This document shows, in pieces, positions 1 to 10,841 of a stretch of 64,000 bases of DNA. Origin of the DNA: Omphalotus guepiniiformis (lineage: Eukaryota > Basidiomycota > Agaricomycetes > Agaricales > Omphalotaceae); NCBI GenBank assembly GCA_028554645.1, contig JAQOOI010000069.1, positions 496,001-560,000 on the forward strand. Reading direction: 5' to 3'. The translations under genes and the position numbers were made by a program. Positions within the stretch are counted from its first letter, which is position 1. Each line of letters starts with the position of its first letter. The notes beneath the pieces were generated by a model. It worked only from the letters and a program-made list of their open reading frames with translations. It was not told where the DNA came from and ran no database searches.

Positions 1-440
1 AAATTCCTTGATACCCAAGCTCCCAAGCCCCCCAACAGTCTGAAGCCGTCCCCAACGTACAAATCACTTACGGTAGCGCACTTAAACTTTGCGCGTTGCC
101 TCAGCATCAGTCCCGATGGTTCTTGGGCTGTTAGCGGGAACGAGAACGGCGTTGTCAGTTTGTGGGAATTGAATGTCGGGAAAGATATCAAGAAGTGGAA
201 GTTCAGCGGAAAAATAGGGTCTGTAGGTGTCCCAGGACAGACGTCAACTACTTCATTGTTGGAATGTGAGGCTTTCATGAGTCCTCTGGGGTGTTACTGA
301 TTTTTGTCTGTAGAGAAGAAACATTGCATTTCCTTGTCCCACCCCATCTGCCACCTCCAACTTCTACACGATCAGACGAAGTCCCGGTATTATCCAGTAA
401 TCTACCTCCGTCATCCGGTTTACCTGTTCAAATTGCCTAG
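1..440 (+). CDS. WD40-repeat protein, 3' end (partial)
   Basis: The first frame is open from base 1. It encodes a clear WD40 blade: a CLSISPDGSWAVSG segment followed by GVVSLWELNVG, the usual SPDG...SG...V.LWDL pattern. That frame meets TGA at 298-300. The probable continuation is a Pro/Ser-rich tail in another frame ending at TAG 438-440, reached through an intron whose donor lies near 223-266 and whose acceptor is the TGTCTGTAG around 313. I could not fix the splice sites: the best-looking pair creates a stop. The 5' part lies outside the window, so repeat number and full architecture are unknown. WD40 propellers are protein-interaction scaffolds, so no specific function can be assigned. 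Confidence 0.6.
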
Positions 441-1144
441 CATCGCCGGGGTGATTACGTGGCTACGCGGTTCGCGAGTTTGCCTTACCTCTTCAGTTCT
501 TTCAAAGACGTACTCACCGGCGTCTCGGTTTTGTAGCCAATGGTGGCAAACAGGGTGGTATCTGGATCCATCAAGTCCTTTTGGGCCATTCTCTCGACAT
601 CTACCACGACCGGATCGAGGCTGGAGGGTTTATACCCCACCATCATCTCTCTCTTGCTCAATCGTCGTGTGCTACTAAGAGACTGAAGGATTATCTACCA
701 ATGTTTCATCTCCATATTGAGGCAAATCTTGCGCAGTACTCGCGAGAAATCCTTGAGACTGGGTATGGTTAGGCTGCGTCACCTGCGCGGCTCCTCAACG
801 CGAATGCAATAGACAAAGTCCCTGGGCTCCATTGACTACGTGAGCAGCTGAAGCTTATCGGCCACTGAAATGACCGTACGATCCACCGGAAGCGTTCTTC
901 GTCAACAACATTCCCACTCGGATCTCATACAGGCACTGCAGGTGGCGGAAAGGACCGCAGACAACGGTGTGTAATTTCTCTACGCTCGTCGATACGCGAT
1001 ACTCATAATTAGCGCACAGATCCGAGAGAGCACTGTATTTCTACCAAAGCATTTAGCAGATCACGCTTGGACTATGTTTTATTCAGATGAATTGACAGTT
1101 TTTCAATCTCATAAGATTGTCTATAATGTGAGCTCAAGAGTAGC
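441..1144. other. no confident gene
   Basis: Short overlapping frames only. One frame at about 520-772 runs open for some 80 codons with gene-like composition, but it has no recognisable domain, no convincing start and a stop at 772. It may be a decayed remnant or an exon of the neighbouring WD40 gene. I do not call a gene here. Confidence 0.4.
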
Positions 1145-1184
1145 CATTGACTTGAACTTTTGATCATTGACTTGAACTTTTGAT
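1145..1184. repeat. 20-bp perfect tandem duplication
   Basis: The unit CATTGACTTGAACTTTTGAT occurs twice head-to-tail (1145-1164 and 1165-1184), upstream of the T5orf172 gene. It may be a replication-slippage product or a duplicated regulatory site; the sequence does not say which. Confidence 0.9.
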
Positions 1185-1400
1185 GCGTGTCCTTTTTTGG
1201 AGGGAGGGGGGAGCACCTCAGTGCTTCGAAATGAGTCTAGCAATATTCTGTTTTCTTCCCCTTTATTTAGAATATTTTTGCAAGCTTCAACAAGCATCCA
1301 ACGTCAAGCGCGGGAGTCCAGCCGCCCAACCTCCAGCGCGCGACACGACTGCTAATAACATATCACAGTGTTCACGCTCACTACACGTACTGGTCTCTAA

Positions 1401-2040
1401 TTGCGGAATCCAGCCAGCCAGACAGTCCCGGAAGATTTTCTTTCTCTGCCCATTGCGGACTACATCGTTTGTGTCTGCCACATCTTTCGCGTCTCACCAT
1501 TCGTTATCCAACATCGAGCGAGCGCGGGATACTTTATCTCTCATCGCACAACCAACTTCATGCATGCCCTCCGCAGCCGCCTTAAAAGTGCCCTGCACCA
1601 ACCAATCTCGAGGTTCGATCGGACAGGTTTTATCTACGTCTTTCACATCGCCGGAACACAAGGTTTTAAAGTGGGTAGGAGTACGAATTGGAGGCGTCAA
1701 AAGCAGCAGTGGGCGCGTCAGTGTAGGGGACAAAAGCACATTTGGTGCTGTGCAATACGAACGCGCCATTGTATTCGAGCCGGTGCGTCCCCACTCTTCG
1801 ATTTTCCGCGCAACTGATCTCCTGGCAGAGCGTTTGGCTCATATACTTCTGGATCATTTATGTCTGCGTCGCCCTCGCCTTGTTTGCAAAGAATGTAAGT
1901 AACTACCCTACGTACGGTATCGTTCTGACGGCCTTTCAGGTCATCGGCGGCATAGAGAAATTTTCGAGTTCAAGGGCGCACCAAAGGCAGTATTCAAGAA
2001 CATCATCCGGCCTGTGATCAAACTGGTATGCTCGATGTAG
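1401..2040 (+). CDS. T5orf172-domain (GIY-YIG-like) protein
   Basis: Three exons splice cleanly: 1401-1782, 1829-1894 and 1940-2040, giving 182 codons. Intron 1 (46 nt, donor GTGCGT, branch CTGAT, acceptor CAG) and intron 2 (45 nt, donor GTAAGT, acceptor TTTCAG) restore one frame across three. The product matches the Bacteriophage T5 Orf172 family, which is related to GIY-YIG nucleases and found in S. pombe Mug113. Visible are the GFIYVF strand, the FKVGRSTN segment, an RQC motif, a conserved Glu in AERLAH (created by the first splice), the LRRPRLVCKEC segment and the closing HREIF motif. Family members often carry DNA-binding or nuclease modules, but activity here is inferred. The ATG at 1401 is the most upstream in frame; a start at 1560 or an extra upstream exon is possible. 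Confidence 0.75.
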
Positions 2041-2648
2041 TCGGGTGAGTGTTTCGTTTGTATGTATATTCGTACACTGATGCAACGACGTGAAGCGCAA
2101 AAGGTCATCTGGCTCGCGCGCAGCCTTGAATGTTGTATTTTAATTCTTGTAGCTCGAATGTGTATGTGGTTCGAATGTATAGGTCAAATGTGTCGTTAAT
2201 ATGTGTATGTAGTTCAAAAGTGTATATAGTTCAAAAGTGTGTGCTTAGACCATTTCATTTGATTGATGTGATGCTGCAGGGCAAAGGTAGTCACTTCAAA
2301 AGACCTTGCAAGGTTGTTGCACGGCTGTTGATTGGCTGTTGAGTGGCTTTTGCGTGCCCGTTGAATGCCCGTTGAATGCCCATTTAGTTTCCCGGGCGAC
2401 AAATTAAATAAATGGCGCAGGAGAAAGACAAAGAGTTTCATTCACTTTGCCGCCGGCAATAAGTCTACAATTGCCGCCGGAAAAGATCACGTAATACAAA
2501 GAGAATGACGACAGCTTTGTAGCGTGTGAAAAGGGGAGTATATCCACCGACATATACCTTAAAAGGCCATATCTTTCGCATGCGACAAAGGTTTATTTAT
2601 TCTCAAAGAATGGTCAAATATAAACAAATACTTTTTCCTAGCGAATGG
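2041..2648. other. AT-rich spacer with short degenerate repeats
   Basis: No coding potential seen. The stretch 2150-2245 is built from imperfect copies of a 'tagttcaaaagtgt' / 'ttcgaatgtgt' motif, and 2325-2385 from copies of a 'ctgttgattgg' / 'cccgttgaatg' motif. It abuts the left target-site duplication of the hAT element. Confidence 0.6.
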
Positions 2649-2669
2649 CGAGTAATTAGGGCTCCAACC
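2649..2669. repeat. hAT left TSD plus terminal inverted repeat
   Basis: Target-site duplication CGAGTAAT (2649-2656) is followed by TIR TAGGGCTCCAACC (2657-2669). Confidence 0.95.
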
Positions 2670-5600
2670 AATTTGTTTTCATTTGCCATTACAGGCAAAA
2701 TAATCGAAAACAGAAATAAATTGTTTGTAACCGATTGCAATTGATTTCATACAGTTTCCATACATAAGTGAAATTTCCACAGTATGATACTTCAGTAAGT
2801 AGATAATTTAGTGAGTAAATAGTCCTGCCTTAATCCACATCTTTGTTAGCATAGCTGTCATGATTGTCTCGGCCTTCAGTGAAGCACGAACATCTGTGCA
2901 TAGGTGCCGGGACTTCGAAAACAATCGCTCGACAGAAACACTTGTTCCAGGAATGGCAAGAAAGTCTCGAGCCATGCAGGAGAGTATTGGAAAGTGAGAT
3001 TCATGAGTCTGACAAGTACAGAGTTTCAGCCTGCCAAATAATCTCAGGGCCTGAAACACTATTGCTCACCTTCCACCACAGAAGGGGTCTGTTCATATCA
3101 CCACGCTCGTAGGTCTTTGAAGCATCAAAAAAGTGCTCAAGCTCTGTCATTGCTGAAGCTGACAACTCCACATCCTCATCTGCCTCAGTTCCAAGCATGC
3201 ATACATCACTGAGAAATGAGCTTGTCCGACTAATAGTGTCCAAAGACATAGCAGAGACACTGGAAGGCACATCCTCACTTACTGCATTAGCCACCTCTGA
3301 CTCATGCTTATACTTCTCAAACACATATGTGAAGAGTGTCTGAGCATTCGCTGCATGAGTTGTTCCGAGTTTCCGGAACCAAGATAGACCAAGATGGGGG
3401 TGCAGCACTAATTGACTCAGAGATAAGCAGGATGGAAGTAAGGATAGTATAAAAAGTTACGCACTAGTTGCAATTATATTAAATTGACAATTCTCAGCCT
3501 TGATATAGTACTTGTTGAGTTTGCGTAAGCCAACAGTGGCTGCTACCTGCAGTACACTGGGAACATCGGCTTTTGGAGTGCTTGAATAATCTGTCAGATG
3601 TCGGTGCATAGCTGCATACATCGGAAGCACCCAGGGAAGGGTAGGAGTCCCTGAATGCGACATCTGCAATGTGACAGAGCTAAACACCTGTGGACAACAA
3701 TATTTGTGAGTAGATGCAGAAGCGACTCAGCTAAAATGCTCACCTCAAGAAGATCTGCAAGCTTTTCGAGCATATTCCATTGTTGAGATGAAACAAGAAG
3801 TTCGCTATCTACTTGGAATGTCCATCTATCAATAGCCTAAATATACAGTTCAGCACTACGAAAGGTCTGATTGATGTGTGAATTCATACCTTGCGAAGTC
3901 TCAGTGCTCGTCGTAACATAGCATGTGTTGAGTTCCACCGTGTACGAACATCCCGGATCACCATAAGATGCGCAAGTTTCCGGTTAGATTTCTCATCTGT
4001 TTTTTCGCCAAATGCTTTCAGAGCTGCACGACGAAATTTCTGGCGACGCTGGGGTGACGAGACAATTTTCGTCACAATCATTCGGAGCTTAAAGAGAGAG
4101 AAACACTTGAGAAGTTATTTTTAAGAGAATAGGTAATTTTCTCGTACCTTCTTTAGTGCAGTAAAGTTTTTGATAGTGACATCAATGTTCTCCTCAATAG
4201 CAGAAGACTGAAGCAGCTTCGATAGCCCAGACGACTTTGAATCAGTATCTGACTCAACAGAGTCATCGTCAACCTCTCGTTCATGGTCACCCTCCACCTC
4301 AAATGTCCGAGCCTCTTCGTCATCATCTTCGTCAAAATGAATCGGTAGTTCGCGGTTTTGAAGAAAGTAGTCAACAATCTCTGGATCATCGGCCTCCTCC
4401 AGTGCTGCAAGAATACTTTGAACCACAAGGTTCACAACATGGGCAATACATCGGATCTGTGAATTATCCTCGTTGAAAGAGATATTTAGCTTTTCCCTCA
4501 GTAGCTTAGCCAAGGTACGAATGAGTACATCATTGGCACTCGCATTGTCCATCGTAAGCGACATCAGCTTGTCAAGCATACCAAGTTTCTGCAATGCCTG
4601 AGCTAGTCCCAATGCCGCATACTCGCCCTCATGTTCCTTGTCTTGTATAAAATGAAAGTCAATAACACGTTCGACAAGATCCCAATCATCGTCAATCCAG
4701 CACGCAATAGTTCCAGCGAACGTGAATACCATTGAGCGAGTCGTCCACGTATCGGTAGCGATGGCAATTCTCGACTTGACAGCCTATAAAGTATTTAGTA
4801 TATAGAAATCAAAGAGGCATTAGCCATACCTTCAACTCCTTCACCACTGACTCATATAGCTCCTTGAAAATGATAAGCAGAGTGTTCCGCACAGTTGTAT
4901 CAGAGGGAAGAATGAAACGAGCATTCATGTATTCAAATAGACGATGAAGCCCAGGAGCCTCGCCAGTACTCCAAGCATGGTCTTCCTCAATAATCCACGC
5001 TGAGAAAACACGAATGAAACCTTTTTGTGTTGGTTCCACTGCTGGATGAAGACGGCCTTCCTTCAAGAAATCCTCCATAATTTTCGCACTCGCAGCAGAC
5101 ACTCCGCGGCTCTTGGTAGACCCAGATGGTGCAGCATCGGAGTTCAACGGAAGAGTACCAACACAGTCTGGATGCTTCTTACGGATGTGAGTTGCGAGAT
5201 TTGGAAGTGCTGGTTGATTTTCCTCGTCTTCAAATGTGTTTGAGGAATCAACTGTACGCTTAACTGTAAGAGAACTAGCAAAAGGTTAGACGTACACCAA
5301 TCAAATGAACATGGCTTTACCAATTGCAATATCGGCACCGAAACTCCCAACGTTTCTCTTTCTTCACCATCATCGGACGTGGGTCATGAAAATGAGGCCG
5401 CGAAGTGTTTGTTGGGCCTCGCCGGCCTATGGATGCAGGAACGGTGCACTCGTCATTGCTATCAGATTCATCTACCTCAATTACCGTGACTTTTGATGCC
5501 ACGTTCTCTACTCGTTTGGCTTTCTTCTACGGTGCGATATCATTAGTGAACAATGTTCATCACCTCCAAAGTCGGCTATGGAAGAACACAAGACAACTTA

Positions 5601-7170
5601 CAGGTTGAGAAAAGGCAGCTACTGACTTCCTCTTCGTGTGCTTCTTACTTGTACCTTGTGGTACAACAGCATTGAATATCTGTATAGACACATGCTTGAT
5701 ACTATGAGCGCAATCATGCAATCGAAGACATACCCTATCCATCAGATCTGGCTTCTTAGATGGTTGGTTTTCTTCATTGGAACTCGACTCTGAGTTTGAC
5801 AGATGTGAAGACACAACAAGTTTCCGCTTTCGCTAGTGATATATTAGACAGTAACCTCGCAAAAGGTGGATAAAGCATTCACGTACCTTCCTTCCTACTA
5901 TCTGAGGCGAGGGTTCCAGGATCTCTAACCCATCTGTATCAATGTCGTACTGATTAACAGAATCCTCGGAAAGTGCACGAGCATGGCTTGGGCGGAAGTC
6001 TGAATCATCAGCTTCATCAGCCAGATCTTCACCTGAGGTAGAGTGTATAGTTAGTATCTACCGCATAGAAAATCTAAGAAGAGTACCGTTTGCAGTAACA
6101 AGGTTACTCTTCTTTGACTTGGACTTTTCGGTACTCTTCGACTTTGTTGGCCGTTTCATCGCCGCAGCTTTTGCCTTGCTCAATCTTTTGAGATCGTCAC
6201 CTGCTCGGGATTGCAGTTTTGCATCTTGAGTAGTTTCCTCAATGCTCCCAGCATTAACAAGTACTGGAGGATTTGCACTGCATAGAGATAATGTCACGGA
6301 CAATTCAAAAGGTATGATTGAACAACTCACATTAAATAGTGGACTTCTCCCAGGATTCGGTCGAGCTTCAACTTGACAAGATCTAATGGGATTATATTCG
6401 CATCCCACACAACATCTTTGAGATACTTCACCACAAGCTCCATGCCCAATTTTCCCCGACGGATCTCTGTGAGTCTTCCTGCTGAGTTACGACAATCTTC
6501 ACCAAAAATCGCGTCAAAACACGCATTGAATGACTCCCAGACTTCATTGGACCCTCGCGCACGGCTAATAGCCACGTAAATCTTGTCATATTTCGTTCCT
6601 TCTGGGATGGAGACAGGAAGCTGATGAGATTCTGTTGCGAGTTCAATGATGAGATTAGAAATAGTTGTCGCTGTTACAGCGGCCATATGTGATGACTGTG
6701 AGGCAAGTAACGCGTCTCGCAATCATTAAAAACTCATTTCTTGAGGGCAGGGCAGAGCGCGTCGCAGGTGTTCCAGAAATTTCAAATAAAGGCAGCAAGG
6801 AGGTAGAAGAGGAAGTAAAACATTCCATTGGTTCATTGGCTGGGGCTACATACAACACAGTGGTGAGAGTTCAAAGAATGAGTGCTTCAGAAAGCCAATA
6901 GACAAGATGGTGGTGGTAGGAAGGAAAGAATGAGTCGACGTACGTACTACCGATGTACGAAGAACACTTGGTGATGGCTTACACAATCAGCGATGAATTC
7001 GCAGTCGGAATCCAGATCCATTCTTTATTGCCGGTGGACGGAAAACCTAACCGTTTGAACCGTTTGATTACTAATTGTTTACTATTTGGCAAGACCCTCA
7101 AAAGAAATAGTAAAAAAAAATCGATTTATTCGATTGTATTCGATTATATACGAAAACGGTTGGAGCCCTA
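2657..7170 (-). mobile_element. complete hAT-superfamily DNA transposon (4,514 bp)
   Basis: Both ends carry the same 13-bp terminal inverted repeat: TAGGGCTCCAACC at 2657-2669 and its exact reverse complement at 7158-7170. The element is flanked by a perfect 8-bp direct duplication, CGAGTAAT, at 2649-2656 and 7171-7178. An 8-bp duplication and short TIRs are hallmarks of the hAT superfamily. The single gene inside, on the minus strand, encodes a BED-finger hAT transposase that reads through 13 exons without a stop, so the element may be autonomous. The right duplication ends only two bases before the left duplication of the neighbouring KDZ element. Confidence 0.95.
2808..6686 (-). CDS. hAT transposase with BED-type zinc finger
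   Basis: Thirteen exons join in phase: 6686-6331, 6277-6087, 6032-5887, 5832-5734, 5679-5602, 5526-5321, 5274-4830, 4783-4148, 4087-3890, 3836-3744, 3687-3465, 3407-3070 and 3008-2808, giving about 1,069 residues. Introns are 46-75 nt. A BED-like finger straddles exons 6-7: FRCRYC, then THIRKKH about 30 residues later. The hAT catalytic core shows IATDTW (first Asp, about residue 518), TMDNASAND (second Asp, about 586) and the RTRWNST motif. The C-terminus is a classic hAT dimerisation domain (ARDFLAIPGTSVSVERLFS). The enzyme would cut and paste the element in the nucleus. The long acidic/basic N-terminal region (residues ~120-330) is disordered. The start was placed at ATG 6686; the open frame extends slightly upstream without another ATG. 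Confidence 0.9.
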
Positions 7171-7178
7171 CGAGTAAT
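7158..7178. repeat. hAT right terminal inverted repeat plus TSD
   Basis: TIR GGTTGGAGCCCTA (7158-7170), the exact reverse complement of the left end, is followed by TSD CGAGTAAT (7171-7178). Confidence 0.95.
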
Positions 7179-7180
7179 TT

Positions 7181-7188
7181 CGCTTACG
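7181..7188. repeat. KDZ element left target-site duplication
   Basis: CGCTTACG at 7181-7188 is repeated exactly at 18630-18637, directly outside the two long inverted repeats. Only two bases (TT) separate it from the hAT duplication. Confidence 0.95.
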
Positions 7189-7671
7189 CACCTCGACATC
7201 ACTATTTGATAATATTATAAGACTGCCGAAGTACCCCGGTTAGGCAATTATCTATGACCAAAAGTCGTGTATTCCCACTAAGTGCCAACAATTCCCTGAA
7301 TAAAGGTGAGTTATTTCTATTCAGGAAGGAGTCCAGCCCGCGGTCGATGCTGATGTCGTTGACAAGTGCCACAGGCCCTACTCGGCACATCCCGAGGTTT
7401 CCCACCGTCACTCGCACCTCGGCAAACGTCTCCAGCTGTGTTCGCTACCATCACTAGGGCCCCGCTCATCGCTCCCCGCCTCCCGCTCGTGCGCTCTCGC
7501 TTAGATGCGCCAGACTCTATTACGGCAATTCCCGTGGGTTTCTCACCATCGTTCATACGGTCGCACGCTCTCGCTTGTGTTAGGATCACGGCCCGCTCAC
7601 TACGTCGCTCGCTTAATAGCTCAACGCCATATCAGATCCCGCTCATCATCCCGCCGCCTCTTGTTTTCGTC
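7189..7671 (+). repeat. KDZ left terminal inverted repeat (483 bp)
   Basis: Reverse complement of 18147-18629. Differences noticed: C/T near 7610 and T/C near 7662. The open frames seen inside are identical in both copies only because the repeats are, so I do not call them genes. Confidence 0.95.
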
Positions 7672-7814
7672 GCGTCGCGTAGTCTCTTAACATGATGTTA
7701 TTCAGAACTGCACAGGACATTTCAATACACTTATTTCACTACATGCTTACATGGCTGTACAAATGTAAGTCTATCAAGTGACGTTGGCATCGTCGTTCTC
7801 GGCATCAGCCATGC

Positions 7815-9496
7815 CTATCTCAATGTGTTAGTCCCCAAACGAAGTGTCTGCAACTCGTGGTACGTACGCTGTTTCTTACTCTTCCTTTTCTTCCCTGCAT
7901 CAGAACGCTTGGCACGTTTACGCTGGGTAACAAGCACGACTTCGCCGTTTGCACCGGTAACGCCAGTAGAGTTCACAAACATCGCAGTACGCCCAGATGC
8001 TAGCGGTACCACCGGTTGTGAAGCAATCTGCGGTGGTGGCGCGTCCTGTGGCAGGTCCTGTGGTGCTGTGTTGGGGTGAGAGGTCGGATTGCTGGTGTCA
8101 ACGTCGGCCAGGTTGGGGCAGTCACTGTTGTCAAGGGAGTTCAAACCGTCTCCTTCTCCAGCATCGCTTGTCGTCGTTGAACGCGCGGTGTCGAATCGCT
8201 GCTCCCTCCAGACATCAAACTCCGAGTTCGTCATGCGATAGAAGTGGGTGGTCCCAGAGACCCAGGCGTTGTAGAGGACGTCGAGCTCAACGCGTGACTT
8301 CACGTCGGCCGGGCTGCAGAACAGTTTGAGTGGCCAGTTCCTTACCACGATACCCAGGTTCTCCGTGATGTGGCCATCGAAGTCGTGGTAAAACATGCGC
8401 TTCACCTTTGTCTTGCCCGCGCACTCCTCTTGAGCTCGTAATCAGCAGGTATAGATGACGAGGAGGACCGATGCTCACGAAGCTTGTGCATGATCAAGTC
8501 TTTGAGCTCACGCTTTCTTTCAAGAAGCCTCTCCGTGTAGTTCCGCGCCACTCCTATACCCATCGAAATTATTTAGCCAGAGACGGGTGGACAGACACAC
8601 AACAACAACGACGTACCCTCAATACCCGAAATCATATAACCTTCAAACCTAACCGCTACCTCGGAGAGCGGCTGCTTGAATGCCAAGTTGAAGAAGTCTT
8701 TGGCACGGTCGCTGGTCGCGAATGTCTCAGGCGGGGTGAAGTGGTCGCTTGAGGAGCGCACAGCAAGCATCACCACCTCCGTTCCTGTACGGACTTGCAA
8801 CTTGGTGAGCTATGATACAATCAGTGTGATATTCATGGTTGCCAGAGTGTACGCCATACCTCTTCTTTGACAGAATCCAAAGTTGCCCGTGTGTCATGAA
8901 AGGAGCTGATAGGAACGTTATGCGCACCCCACTCCTTATTTTCACGGTCCTCCTCAAGCTCTTTAAGCGCGTCCTCGGTTGCCTCGACGCGTTCAGTTGC
9001 CGACATCGCGCCCCACTTCTCAGCAATTTCTGCCATACGATCGTTCACTTTAAAACGTGTTGCGCCTTCAGGAAGCTCTGCCTCGAGGTTAGCCTGGTAT
9101 TATCAAGACGAATGCAAACAGCGTACCGGCATTTACACGCCTCATCTCAGTACGTACAAAGGCGTTGAATCGCCCGGCCTTCTTCTTGTTTTTTGCACGG
9201 CGATGGGACTGCATTATGTTCTCAACTATGTGGGTCACGCTGTGCTTCCCCACCTTCTCTCGAAGCAGCGCAGCCTGGTCGTATACCGCCTTTTGAATGT
9301 CAAGGATGCCCTCACGGTATATCTCTCGCTCCTGTGCGCGGTTGGCCTTCCGCCTTGCCTTCTCTGCATGGGTGAGCTTGATACCTAGTCGGCGAGAGCG
9401 ATGGCGCCAGGGGCGACGAGTGCTTGTGCCTCGCTGACGAGCTGCACTCAGCAGGCGCTCAAAATTCTGCGCCCTGCTTGTTTTTTTCGTAACCAT
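7815..9496 (-). CDS. KDZ cargo protein A, HMG-box-like (unrecognised family)
   Basis: Five exons join in phase: 9496-9137, 9093-8860, 8809-8617, 8553-8479 and 8434-7815, giving 493 residues. Introns are 43-63 nt with good donors (GTAAAT, GTATGG, GTACGT, GTGAGC). The N-terminal third is very basic (KKTSR, RRPWRHRSRR, KARRKANR). Residues ~113-175 run from an FNAFVRTEMRR helix through an EIAEKWGAMS helix to a long charged helix, which loosely recalls an HMG box in order of helices and in the W/K positions; this is my pattern judgement, not a search result. The middle is helical and the C-terminus is Pro/Ser/Thr-rich, ending in a KRKSKKQR nuclear-localisation-like cluster. A DNA- or chromatin-binding role within the transposon is plausible but unproven. 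Confidence 0.75.
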
Positions 9497-9649
9497 GAGC
9501 GATGGTGGTCGACGTTGATGGTGTAAGTTGTTTCAACTCCGCAAATTTCAGCACAAATACTAACGGCCGTAGCTAACCTGCAAAAGATATGAAGATATGA
9601 AATTTCTCAAATAAATTGTAAAACAAATGATATCTTCAGATCTGATAGC

Positions 9650-10841
9650 CTACGCGGCGTCGTGCAAGTCCCACAAAAACATAGCAGCGCTCGCGCCCAT
9701 CACACCGCTCCTCGTAACTCCGTCAACGTACCCCTCCTTTGTCAATGTTCTATCCAGCAGGTCGGTAATGTATGCAGACTCCTCAGACGTAAAGCTGTGG
9801 CAGTTGAGGTAGTGGTTCACCCAATCAAACGCGCTCCCATAAGTGAGACGATCGGCTGAATAATGGAGATATGAATAACAAATACTTCAAACCAACCGGA
9901 TCAGACTTACCCCCAACCTCTACCACCGGAGAAACGTTTACGCTAATGCGAGCAGGTGATGGGGTGGGCGATAAGAAACGACGCGGAGATTGTGAATGAT
10001 ATGTGGGTCTGGCAGCAACATTTCGAGCGGGAGACGCAGGGGATTTAGATGCATCACGAAGGCGCGTGGAAGGAGGCGGAATGTGAGGTGATGTAGGTTC
10101 GTCCTTACGAGGAGTTTTGGAGGTTCCAGCGTTAGACAGGTTGATAGTAGGTGCGGGGCTCGGTGTGCGCGGTGCTCTCAAAGCAGCGATGATCATTTGA
10201 CGGATGGAATTTGCCTGCTCTGCATCGGCATCTGGGTCATAGTCGTGTACCACTGCGGGAGGTGTGCTGCCAGCGGACAGGGCACAGAACATAGCCTCCT
10301 CGAACTTTGCAAACGCAAACGCACGTTTGTACGATGGTTTCGAAGCATCCACGGACGCGATCGCCTCTAAACTATCAGTATACGTTGAGCATATGTTAAA
10401 GTATTGATCTGTAGGAAATACGACATACCCACTGAAGTATAACCCTGGGTTCTTCCCCAGCTTCACCACCCAGAACATTCCCACTCTGTCGTTCATCGAT
10501 GCACACAAACCGTCGAAGTCTTTCAGCTTGAACATTTCTCTGACGAAAACTGAAGGTTGCAACGCGTAATGGGTCTGAACCCAGGGTTGAAGCGCGTCGT
10601 ATATAAGGTTAGCCTGCGCCGCGTCGTCGCATTGCAATACAACAGGGAGAGGGGGAGTGTGGTATCCGTTAGGTCTCCATTGCCTTTGAACACAAGGTCA
10701 GAAGGCAAAGTATGATAAAAAATTAGACACTTACATTTCAGAAAAAACACCTGGCCTCTGTTTCGTGGTCTTCTTGCTGCCAGCTACAAGGTCTATGGAG
10801 CTTGATCCAAGTACTGCGTAGCGTTGCCCAGGGATTATCAT
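9650..10841 (-). CDS. KDZ cargo protein B with RNase H1 hybrid-binding (viroplasmin-like) domain
   Basis: Four exons fit: 10841-10735, 10683-10429, 10371-9911 and 9855-9650, giving 342 residues. The ATG at 10841 lies in a CCGCCATGA context. The 57-nt intron 10372-10428 keeps frame either way. Removing it makes a domain close to the caulimovirus viroplasmin / RNase H1 N-terminal fold, roughly residues 88-135: FWVVKLGKNPGLYFSG, then SYKRAFAFAKFEEAMF, as in the family pattern F.VV..GR.PG.Y.S...Y..F....EA..F. That fold binds RNA-DNA hybrids and occurs in many fungal proteins without the catalytic RNase H part, which is also absent here. A Pro/Ser-rich linker leads to a C-terminal globular helical segment of about 65 residues that I do not recognise. 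The gene is divergent from the dioxygenase, 202 bp apart. Confidence 0.75.

Noticed and set aside
304..772. Two overlapping plus-strand frames as a separate gene after the WD40 end
   Set aside because: No domain, no convincing start, and part of the first frame overlaps the likely WD40 tail in another frame.
1180..1902. A 240-codon plus-strand frame
   Set aside because: Only its last ~24 codons belong to the T5orf172 protein, in frame after an intron. The rest is out of frame with the family motifs.
7202..7690. Open frames of 60-110 codons inside the KDZ inverted repeats, seen identically in both copies
   Set aside because: Identity follows from the repeats themselves. The frames overlap on both strands, lack domains and have no splice logic.
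10372..10428. Reading cargo gene B straight through without this intron
   Set aside because: The frame stays open, but the extra 19 residues split the viroplasmin-like pattern, and the ends are GTATGT...TAG. I favour splicing, while noting that the branch-to-acceptor distance is short.
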